From assembly GCF_000238355.1 (NCBI RefSeq), contig NZ_AHCA01000002.1, positions 248,001 through 312,000 on the forward strand: DNA of 64,000 nt, in the 5' to 3' direction. Shown here in pieces: positions 7,968 through 15,200 of this stretch. How positions within the stretch are numbered: position 1 is the first letter of the stretch; each line of letters starts with the position of its first letter. This stretch comes from Pseudoalteromonas haloplanktis ATCC 14393. Its GTDB lineage: Bacteria; Pseudomonadota; Gammaproteobacteria; Enterobacterales; Alteromonadaceae. The notes beneath the pieces were generated by a model. That model had not been told where the DNA came from. It worked only from the letters and a program-made list of their open reading frames with translations, and did not search any database. Made by a program: the position numbers and the translations under genes.

Positions 7968-9290
7968 TCAACCAAATGCTACATTGGCGAATACCGCGGT
8001 CATTAGTATCGGACATACAAAACGGATGTATTGTGCAAACCAAAAACGCATGCCTGTTGCTGCTTCATGTAGTTGATTGCCGCGGTGCCATAACCACCCT
8101 ACGGTAATAAAGTAAAATAGCCCCATTAATGGTAATTGGTACTGAGTAAGCACCATGATCACTAAGCCAAATAACCAATCAAAGTTAAAGATAATCAGCG
8201 ATGAAGCAGCAAGAACCGTCAAGCTCACTAAGAAAGTGGCTTTTTTACGTTCAACTTGATGATTTTCAACTAAAAAGGCGACAGGTATTTCGGTTGATGA
8301 AATTGTTGAAGTCAGCGATGCAATCGACATTAATACAAAAAACAGTAAGCCAACTAACAAGCCAACTTCACCCATGGTGTTAAATAACTGCGGCAAAATT
8401 GCAAAAATTAACTGCCCCTCGCCCACTAGTTTTCCATCACTAAATACTTGTACGCCGTTATGCTGCGCTACATAAATAGCTGGAATAATTAATAGGCCCG
8501 CTAAAAATGCCACCCCGGTATCAAGCAAGGCAACCGAGGCTGTTAAGCGTGGTAAATTCGCATCAGGCTGTAAATATGAGCCATAAATCATCATACAACC
8601 CACGCCTAACGACAGCGAAAAGAACGCCTGTCCCATTGCGGCAATAATTAAGCTTGGCTCGAGCACTTGGCTAAAATCAGGCACTAAATAGGCTGCAAAA
8701 CCTTCGCTGGAACCATCAAGGGTTGCTATATAGGCAATTAACCCCACAAGTAATACTAATAACAGTGGCATTAAACGGCGTGACCAGGTTTCAATACCTG
8801 ACTTAACCCCCTTGAGAATAATGCTCGCGGTGAGGAGCAGCATCAATGGTGTAAATATAAAATTACGTACCATCGAGTCAGTTTGTAAAAACTGGCTTAG
8901 CTCTGTGAAGCCTAAGAATGTACTTATTGGCTCAAGCGCGTAGGCTAGCATCCAACCGGCCACGATTGAATAAAAGCTCAACATGACAATGGCGCCCACT
9001 AAACCTAAATAACCTGCTGCGGCGCCTACATTTGGTGCTTGAGCTTGCCATGCTTTTTTAAGCGCTTTAACCGGATTAGCTTGAGCTTGATGACCTAAAT
9101 ATAATTCAGTATATAAAGCAGGCAGAGCCAATAAAAATATAACAATAAAATAAACCAGCAAAAACGCACCGCCGCCATGATTCGCCGCTTGCGTAGGAAA
9201 TCCCCAAATATTACCCAATCCAACCGCAGCGCCAGACGCTGCTAAAACAAAGCCAAGGCGGCTTTGAAAACCATCACGCAATTGTGCCAT
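7968..9290 (-). CDS. Sodium-dependent transporter, NSS (SNF) family
   Basis: A 440-aa inner-membrane Na+ symporter of the neurotransmitter:sodium symporter family, with about 11-12 predicted membrane segments. The TM1 signature is RLGFVLAASGAAVGLGNIW followed by GFPTQAANHGGGAF. In LeuT-type transporters this position is RFP, with Arg30 forming the extracellular gate; here it is Gly. The partner aspartate seems kept in FDWLFG of TM10. Bacterial members move amino acids or related compounds; the substrate is unknown. It is probably the first gene of an operon with the lipoyl-domain and zinc-ribbon genes downstream. Confidence 0.9.
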   Translation of the reverse strand: MAQLRDGFQSRLGFVLAASGAAVGLGNIWGFPTQAANHGGGAFLLVYFIVIFLLALPALYTELYLGHQAQANPVKALKKAWQAQAPNVGAAAGYLGLVGAIVMLSFYSIVAGWMLAYALEPISTFLGFTELSQFLQTDSMVRNFIFTPLMLLLTASIILKGVKSGIETWSRRLMPLLLVLLVGLIAYIATLDGSSEGFAAYLVPDFSQVLEPSLIIAAMGQAFFSLSLGVGCMMIYGSYLQPDANLPRLTASVALLDTGVAFLAGLLIIPAIYVAQHNGVQVFSDGKLVGEGQLIFAILPQLFNTMGEVGLLVGLLFFVLMSIASLTSTISSTEIPVAFLVENHQVERKKATFLVSLTVLAASSLIIFNFDWLFGLVIMVLTQYQLPLMGLFYFITVGWLWHRGNQLHEAATGMRFWFAQYIRFVCPILMTAVFANVAFG

Positions 9291-9442
9291 ACATCTACAA
9301 ATCTGTTATTATTTTCATTGTTGTGAATTAAACCATATTTCACAGTCAGTGAGTAATAAATTTGCCTTGGCTTAAATAACCCGTGCACAACCGCACAAAA
9401 TATAAACATATTTATTCTTTTATCACTTTAATTGTGGATTTT

Positions 9443-10189
9443 ATGCCTGCGTTATTCTTTCAACAGCAACTAGATATCATTGAGCACACTGTACAGTCAC
9501 TCAATACACAAACAATTTTGTTATTTGATGCTCAGTTATTAAATGTTGATGAATTCAATCTAAACACATTATTAAGCCCTTTTGAACTTACGGTATTCAC
9601 TCGTCGTAAGAGTAATAAAGCAAAGCAAGAGTATTTAGCAACACGGTTATTACTTAAGTATTTGGTCAAACGCAGTTTCCCTGAGTTTACCACTCTACCT
9701 GCAAATCAACTAAGCTCTGAATTTGACGAGTCTAGTAGTAAATTACTCATCCATATAGCGGGTAGTAGCAAAGTAATAAGTAGTTGCCTGTCGCACTCAA
9801 ATGGTTTTGTTGGTGCGGCATTGAATATCGACCGAATTCAATTTGGCTTTGATATTGAAAAAATAAACTTACAGCGCCCGTTTGAAAAACTCGCTAAGCA
9901 TTTTTATCATATCGATGAGGTCAATTTAATTACGCAAAATGAATACCAAGGCGCTGAGCGTTTTTTTAGAATTTGGACTTTAAAAGAAGCGCTGGCGAAA
10001 GCTACGTCTCGGCCCATTGCCAAACTCTTAAGCCCCAATGTATTTACTGAGCTGACGCAAGCAAACTTAGCGGCGGTGAGCTGCCAATATAATGAGTTTG
10101 ATATTAGTGTAGTAAGTGAAAAGAGCACTGACTGGCAGTGCTCTGTGGTAAATTCTATTGACTCGTTACGCGCCGTGCTGAGCTTCTAA
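9443..10189 (+). CDS. 4'-phosphopantetheinyl transferase superfamily protein (Sfp/EntD type)
   Basis: Predicted to transfer 4'-phosphopantetheine from CoA to a carrier-protein serine. The 248-aa protein has both family signatures: FGFDIEKINLQRPFEKLA around residue 135 (Mg-binding D and E) and FFRIWTLKEALAKA around residue 173 (WxxKEA). Length fits the Sfp/EntD group rather than the short AcpS. The frame is open upstream to a GTG at 9383, but the ATG at 9443 gives a normal N-terminus. No NRPS or PKS lies nearby, so the target carrier is elsewhere. The 3' end overlaps convergent lysC by 24 bp. Confidence 0.85.
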   Translation: MPALFFQQQLDIIEHTVQSLNTQTILLFDAQLLNVDEFNLNTLLSPFELTVFTRRKSNKAKQEYLATRLLLKYLVKRSFPEFTTLPANQLSSEFDESSSKLLIHIAGSSKVISSCLSHSNGFVGAALNIDRIQFGFDIEKINLQRPFEKLAKHFYHIDEVNLITQNEYQGAERFFRIWTLKEALAKATSRPIAKLLSPNVFTELTQANLAAVSCQYNEFDISVVSEKSTDWQCSVVNSIDSLRAVLSF

Positions 10190-11569
10190 TAAACGACTAT
10201 GAATAGCTTGGACAACTAAGTCTGACTCGCTTTGCTCAACTAAAAAGCACAAGTTATGTTTACTTGCGCCGTGGCAAATTAGGCGGATATTAAAATCACT
10301 TAACACCTGCATTAAGTTAACTTGTTGCTGACGTAATTGGATCTCTGAACCAATTAACGCCACTAAGGTTAAGTTGTTTTCAACCGATACATGGCAAAAC
10401 TCAGCAAGCTTGTCTAAACACTCTTGATCAAGTTCAGGACGTGACGCATTCGGTGCATTATCTAACGTAATTGCCACGCTTATCTCTGAGGTGGTTACCA
10501 AATCAACCGAGATATTAAACTCACTTAAAATAGCAAATACACGGGCTAAAAAGCCACTTGCTAGTAACATTTCAGGGCTTTTAAGCGTTAGCAGTATTTG
10601 GTTTTTACGTTGCGTTACCGCACGAATCCCTGGCACGAGTGACTTTTCTCGTTCGATCCAGGTACCGCCTCGTTCCGGCTCACGACTTGAACCTACAAAT
10701 ACACTGATGTGGCTGCGGCTCGCGGGTAAAATCGTCGCTGGGTGTAATACTTTGGCGCCAAAAGTCGCCATTTCAGCCGCTTCATCAAAACTTAAACGGG
10801 CAATAGGTGTGGCTTTTACGCACAAACGTGGATCTGTACTAAAAATTCCCACAACGTCAGTCCAAATGTGTACACTCTTAGCGTTTACGGCTTCAGCTAA
10901 TAACGCCGCACTGTAATCTGAGCCACCGCGACCAAGTGTGGTTGTTTGCCCATGCGCGTCGCTACCAATAAAGCCTTGAGTAACTACAACATGATCTTTT
11001 AAAAGCGGAATTAAATGCTCTCTTGCTGCCGCAGCTGTTGCTGCAACATCTGGCGTTGCTTTAGAAAACTGGCTATCAGTTTTAAGCACTTGGCGAACAT
11101 CAAAACGAACAGCTTCTAAGCCATTTAAACGCAGCACTTGGGTAAATAAATACGATGATAAACGCTCACCAAAGCTCAGGAGTTCATCTTGTTGTTGTTT
11201 TGATTTAACCCCTTCACTTGCTAAGGCTTTAAATGCTTTTAGTGTTTCTTCAAAACCATGAGCTAAGTCTGCATCAAGTGACAACTCATTTAAAATCGCG
11301 TCTTGAATCGCTACTACGCCGGCAATATTTTCAGCGCGCTCATCACTTGAGATATCCTTTTTACACAATGTTACTAAGTGATTGGTCACGCCAGCACTGG
11401 CACTAACTGCCACTACCCGTACATTGTTATCGGCTACAATAATTTCACTGCAACGGCTCATTGCATCAAAATTAGCCACACTGGTGCCGCCAAATTTTGC
11501 TACTACGATATCTGATTTTTGATTTTTCGCTGACTGTTGTTCATTATTAGCAGCTAATTGGGTATTCAT
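10166..11569 (-). CDS. lysC: Lysine-sensitive aspartokinase III
   Basis: Phosphorylates L-aspartate, the first step to lysine, threonine and methionine. The 467-aa monofunctional protein begins the kinase domain with IVVAKFGGTSVANFDAM (KFGGTS) and includes the TTLGRGGSDYSAALLAE substrate loop. Two C-terminal ACT domains follow (from about residue 310). No homoserine dehydrogenase domain is fused. The ATG at 11569 behind AAGGAGA is chosen over an open upstream extension that is really riboswitch RNA. A lysine riboswitch lies in its 5' leader, supporting lysine feedback control and the LysC assignment. The 3' end overlaps the transferase gene. Confidence 0.96.
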   Translation of the reverse strand: MNTQLAANNEQQSAKNQKSDIVVAKFGGTSVANFDAMSRCSEIIVADNNVRVVAVSASAGVTNHLVTLCKKDISSDERAENIAGVVAIQDAILNELSLDADLAHGFEETLKAFKALASEGVKSKQQQDELLSFGERLSSYLFTQVLRLNGLEAVRFDVRQVLKTDSQFSKATPDVAATAAAAREHLIPLLKDHVVVTQGFIGSDAHGQTTTLGRGGSDYSAALLAEAVNAKSVHIWTDVVGIFSTDPRLCVKATPIARLSFDEAAEMATFGAKVLHPATILPASRSHISVFVGSSREPERGGTWIEREKSLVPGIRAVTQRKNQILLTLKSPEMLLASGFLARVFAILSEFNISVDLVTTSEISVAITLDNAPNASRPELDQECLDKLAEFCHVSVENNLTLVALIGSEIQLRQQQVNLMQVLSDFNIRLICHGASKHNLCFLVEQSESDLVVQAIHSRLLEAQHGA

Positions 11570-11647
11570 GTCGTCTCCTTTTGTGGCAATCATACCACGA
11601 TAAAACAAGAAGAACTTGGCAAGGGGGTGCTCGATAAGAAAAGTCCA

Positions 11648-11816
11648 CTGCCAGAAGCTCTCCACCTAATTGGTGACAGTTTTGAGGATTCAGCCCCATA
11701 AACCGAAAAACCACTGTGACGTGCAGTTGTTTTTCTCGGCGAATATTTCCCTCCTTAATGGTCGTAGGCAGTCGTCACCTCACATTAAGTACCTAAATAC
11801 CGCACCTCTTCTGAAT
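11648..11816 (-). promoter_or_regulatory. Lysine riboswitch (L box) in the lysC leader
   Basis: Read on the minus strand, the leader contains the conserved lysine-aptamer blocks in order: TTCAGAAGAGGTGCGG at the 5' end, GGAGGGAAATATTCGCCGAG in the middle, GGGGCTGAATCC then GTCACC, and GTGGAGAGCTTCTGG closing the P1 stem. These match the E. coli lysC riboswitch blocks. Between the aptamer and the start, a small GTGG/CCAC hairpin abuts the AAGGAG site, and no U-tailed terminator is visible. Control is therefore probably at translation initiation, as in other gammaproteobacterial lysC leaders. Confidence 0.92.
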
Positions 11817-11855
11817 GTTAGATTAATTGCATTCTCTAATTATCAATTAAAATAA

Positions 11856-11880
11856 CAAAGCCCACATAAAGTGGGCTTTG
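11856..11880 (-). terminator. Rho-independent terminator after nhaD (first copy)
   Basis: Perfect 10-bp inverted repeat CAAAGCCCAC / GTGGGCTTTG with a 5-nt loop. On the minus strand it is followed by TTATTTTAATT, downstream of the nhaD stop at 11933. It insulates nhaD from the lysine-riboswitch promoter. Confidence 0.85.
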
Positions 11881-11932
11881 AAAGTTATCGTTTAGACGTC
11901 TAGCTGTCAAGTTGTTTTAATAATAAAAGCTA

Positions 11933-13180
11933 TTAAATCAAGCTACCTGCTATATATGAGCCAATATAACCGACTGTATACGCGATTAATAGATACACAG
12001 ACATACGTAAATAACTCATAAATGTGAGCGCTTTTACTTTACTCATAGCAATAATACCGGCCGCAGAGCCGATAATTAGCATAGAGCCACCTACGCCAGT
12101 TGCATAAGTAAACGATAGCCATTGCTGCGGACTCATCACAATCTCGGCTTTAAGTAATGCAGCCGTCAGCGGTACGTTATCAACTGCGGCTGATAAAATA
12201 CCCATTAGGTAGTTCGCATACTGCGCTGGCATTAACTCATAAAGGTGCGTGAACTTGCTTAGCATGCCCACTTCTTTTAACGCCCCTACGAGTAACAACA
12301 CACCGACGAAGAACAGCAAAGTGTCGTATTCTATTTCTCGGATATAATCGATGATTTTTTTATTTACGTCTTTTTTACGCATTAAGAATTGCGCAACTAA
12401 AAACATTAACGATAAACCAAAGAGGAAAGTTAATAACGGCGGTACGTGGTAAAGTACGCTGAAAGTCAGTGTAGCGATAATAGTTGATAAGAAAATAACC
12501 GCGATGGTGATATCGGTTTTTTCAATACGGCGCTCTTCTTGTTTGGTGAACTCAACAGCACCATTTAAGCCAAATGACAGCATAATCGCCAGCAACGCCA
12601 CACTTGCAAGCGCCGGCACGACCAATAACAATAAGTTAGCAATACTGACTTTCCCATCAAGGAAAATCATTAATGTCGTCACATCACCGGTGATCAGTGA
12701 TACGCCACCGGAGTTCACGCTAAAAATAATTAAGGTGGCATATTTAATGAGCTTTTTCGGATCGAGTTTTAACGACATAACCACCGCAAGCGAAATTAAT
12801 GTAGCGGTAATATTGTCTGATATCGACGAGAATAAAAATGAAAAGCCACCAATCAAAAACATCAGCTTGCGTTCGCTTATAGCACTGGGCATGACTCTGT
12901 GCACAATATTTTGGATAAAACCTTTGGAGTTTAAATAGGCAACAAAGGTCATTGCAGCCATTAAAAACAACCATAATGTGGCAATCTCTAAAATATTGTG
13001 ATCAAGTTGATGTTGTACATTTTCGGGGCTTTGCCCGTTGAGCGGCGAGATAAATAAGATAATCCAGCATAAAGTACCAAAGAAAAGCGTGGTTTTGGCC
13101 TTGTTTACATGGATAATATCCTCTATAACGATGAGCACAAATGCCAACGCTATCAGGGTTAGGATAATTGTAGTTACCAT
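11933..13180 (-). CDS. nhaD: Na+/H+ antiporter, NhaD family (first copy, 415 aa)
   Basis: Inner-membrane antiporter expelling Na+ (or Li+) for H+. About 12 hydrophobic segments are visible. Family hallmarks are SSISDNITATLISLAVV, NSGGVSLITGDVTTLMIF, SAAVDNVPLTAALL and GVGGSMLIIGSAAGI, the conserved half-site motifs of the ion transporter superfamily with paired Asp/Asn residues. The ATG at 13180 (MVTTIILTLIALAF) is chosen; the upstream in-frame extension is not protein-like. It lacks the cleavable N-terminal leader seen in the second copy at 30466-31902, so the two are distinct paralogues. Apparently monocistronic with its own terminator. Confidence 0.88.
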   Translation of the reverse strand: MVTTIILTLIALAFVLIVIEDIIHVNKAKTTLFFGTLCWIILFISPLNGQSPENVQHQLDHNILEIATLWLFLMAAMTFVAYLNSKGFIQNIVHRVMPSAISERKLMFLIGGFSFLFSSISDNITATLISLAVVMSLKLDPKKLIKYATLIIFSVNSGGVSLITGDVTTLMIFLDGKVSIANLLLLVVPALASVALLAIMLSFGLNGAVEFTKQEERRIEKTDITIAVIFLSTIIATLTFSVLYHVPPLLTFLFGLSLMFLVAQFLMRKKDVNKKIIDYIREIEYDTLLFFVGVLLLVGALKEVGMLSKFTHLYELMPAQYANYLMGILSAAVDNVPLTAALLKAEIVMSPQQWLSFTYATGVGGSMLIIGSAAGIIAMSKVKALTFMSYLRMSVYLLIAYTVGYIGSYIAGSLI

Positions 13181-13359
13181 GGTGTTTGAACAACCTTTAT
13201 AAAAATGTAAAAATTGTATGCTATATGCCGCAGGTCGACACGGCGCGCAGTCTAGCACCAAAGACTGTGTAAAACTATTGTAAATTTACTTTTATTCGAC
13301 TAATCACTGTGAGCTTAAAAATTAGCTAACACAGTATAAATTAGGATTTTTGGAGTTTT

Positions 13360-14649
13360 ATGATCCCAGCTAAAAAGTTGCTAAATACCCTTACAGAGCA
13401 CTGGGGAATGTTAGAACTGCTATTTAAACGTTTTAAAATGGCCGACTTCAGTCTAAAAGACGTACAAAATGCGATCAAACAAAAACAGCCAACATGGTCA
13501 AATGAACGCATATACAAAGAAACCAACCGACTTTTAAACCAAGATATTATTATTCCATTAGCTAAGTCATCGCAGCTAGAAATTAACCGTGCGATCGCAG
13601 ACTTTGCTACTTTTTTATTACAAGAAGAGCATCTAGGTTTAGCACAAGAGATCACTGTGTTGGTTGACGATTTAGCCAGATTAGGCGATCGCTTAGATAA
13701 TGCGGGTAGTATTGAAGACTACGACGAAATGCGCCGCTTTAGTCGCATTATGGATGATCGGGTGCGCAAAATAATGAAGTTATTTGCTCACAATGAAAAT
13801 GCAATTTTAAATATTGTTGAACAAGCTAAAGCGAATAACGCTGTTCAATCGCTGCAAAAACGTTACCAAGCAGTCATTGAAGCCTTTGACGAATATATTG
13901 AACCGATGCTAGAAATGGTGGATATTCGCGGTAGTTTTCATGCCTGTTTTAATACTATTGAATCCCAGATAAGCAGCCAAATCGAAAGTATTGAACGCAG
14001 CGGTAAAGCCTATCAAGACAAACGTATGCTGGAGCGATTGCGCACCCGTATTTTAGAGATGCACCTTGTTGGTCGAGAAAGCTTACGTAAAAGCGCTGAT
14101 ATGTTAATGCCACTGCGCGAAGAGTTACGCCGTAATAATATGATCACTCGTCAAGCCGCTAAGGTACTCGGTTTAGTACGCAAAAATGGCGTTGATAATA
14201 TGCTCACTGCGGTACAGCCTAATTTTGTGTCTGACACACAGCGCTTTTCATTAGGGCAACAACGCCATATTATTGCTTACATGGCCGCACTCGCTGAGTT
14301 TGAACACAGTGAATATGAACTGCCCGATCAACAAGACGTGCCCTCTTTTGTAACGCCTAATATTCCTGATTATCACAATGTAAAAGCGAACTTTAAAAAG
14401 CGCTTCAATTCTAAGCGTAAAAAGCCACAGCCATTATTAACCTTTTTAGGGGAAAGCTACCCCGGCCTTGAAGCTGACGAAATGCTGTTTTTATATCAAA
14501 AGCTGGTCAGCGACAGTGAGATTGAAATCAGTCAAAGCGATGAAAAAATGCGCGTAAAAATCGCAGGTCAACATTTTTCACTGTTTCCTTTTAATACCAA
14601 ACCAATTGATTCTAAGCCTGTTGTATCACCACACACAGGGAATGAGTAA
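13360..14649 (+). CDS. mksF: Condensin-like complex kleisin subunit MksF
   Basis: First gene of a three-gene condensin operon. The 429-aa protein is soluble and mostly helical, as expected for a MukF/MksF kleisin. It opens MIPAKKLLNTLTEHWGMLELL with a predicted winged-helix region, and has long charged helices in the middle (QSLQKRYQAVIEAFDEYIEPM). The C-terminal part is also a predicted winged-helix region (FLGESYPGLEADEMLFLYQKL). The ATG follows a GGAG site. The next gene starts 5 bp after the stop. Identification rests on position, size and the condensin ATPase downstream; kleisins diverge strongly in sequence. Confidence 0.8.
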   Translation: MIPAKKLLNTLTEHWGMLELLFKRFKMADFSLKDVQNAIKQKQPTWSNERIYKETNRLLNQDIIIPLAKSSQLEINRAIADFATFLLQEEHLGLAQEITVLVDDLARLGDRLDNAGSIEDYDEMRRFSRIMDDRVRKIMKLFAHNENAILNIVEQAKANNAVQSLQKRYQAVIEAFDEYIEPMLEMVDIRGSFHACFNTIESQISSQIESIERSGKAYQDKRMLERLRTRILEMHLVGRESLRKSADMLMPLREELRRNNMITRQAAKVLGLVRKNGVDNMLTAVQPNFVSDTQRFSLGQQRHIIAYMAALAEFEHSEYELPDQQDVPSFVTPNIPDYHNVKANFKKRFNSKRKKPQPLLTFLGESYPGLEADEMLFLYQKLVSDSEIEISQSDEKMRVKIAGQHFSLFPFNTKPIDSKPVVSPHTGNE

Positions 14650-14654
14650 CCGTT

Positions 14655-15200
14655 ATGACACAAATAAATTTAGATGAACTAAGTCATCTACAAGCGATTA
14701 ATAAAAAATTAGTCACCGGCTATCACATCAGCGAGCAAGACACTGTAATGTGGCAAGAGCTTGATCAACAAATTGATGCCTACCGCGCATTATTTAGCGC
14801 CCTTGGCCATGATTTACAACACGACAGCCGTGGTTTTTACTATTTTGCCAGTGATGAAAGCACGCCAAACATGGGCAAGATATCCCGTGCAATTGCCCTA
14901 ACAATTTACATTTTAATAGAGCACTACGCCAACTCAGGTAAAGATCCAATGCGCGCTTTATTTGACGAAGTAAGCGATTTAGAACTGATGCAAACGCTAG
15001 TGCAAATGAATAAGCACTTGTTTGATCAGCTTGAGATTTTCTCCGGCTCTGACTTACGCAAAGACGTGTACTTGCGTATGGTACGTTTGGGCCTAAGCCG
15101 AGAAGTCGAAACTGGTTTTATGCTACAAGCCCCTATTTATCGCTATATTGATGCCCTAATGGAAGTAAATGAAGAAACCTATATTGGAGAGGACGAATAA
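14655..15200 (+). CDS. mksE: Condensin-like complex subunit MksE
   Basis: A 181-aa soluble helical protein between the kleisin and the SMC-like ATPase. The size, the position and the lack of membrane segments or enzyme motifs fit MukE/MksE, the dimeric winged-helix (KITE) subunit that binds the kleisin. The segment FYYFASDESTPNMGKISRAIALTIYILIEHY resembles the KITE wing region by pattern; quoted here only as residues about 55-90. Its stop codon overlaps the mksB start (TAATG), which indicates translational coupling. Confidence 0.78.
   Translation: MTQINLDELSHLQAINKKLVTGYHISEQDTVMWQELDQQIDAYRALFSALGHDLQHDSRGFYYFASDESTPNMGKISRAIALTIYILIEHYANSGKDPMRALFDEVSDLELMQTLVQMNKHLFDQLEIFSGSDLRKDVYLRMVRLGLSREVETGFMLQAPIYRYIDALMEVNEETYIGEDE

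Noticed and set aside
7898..7975. N-terminal extension of the lipoyl-domain protein with AVSRQPS-type repeats
   Set aside because: It is translation of the CTGACGG array; a strong AGGAGG ribosome site precedes the internal ATG at 7897.
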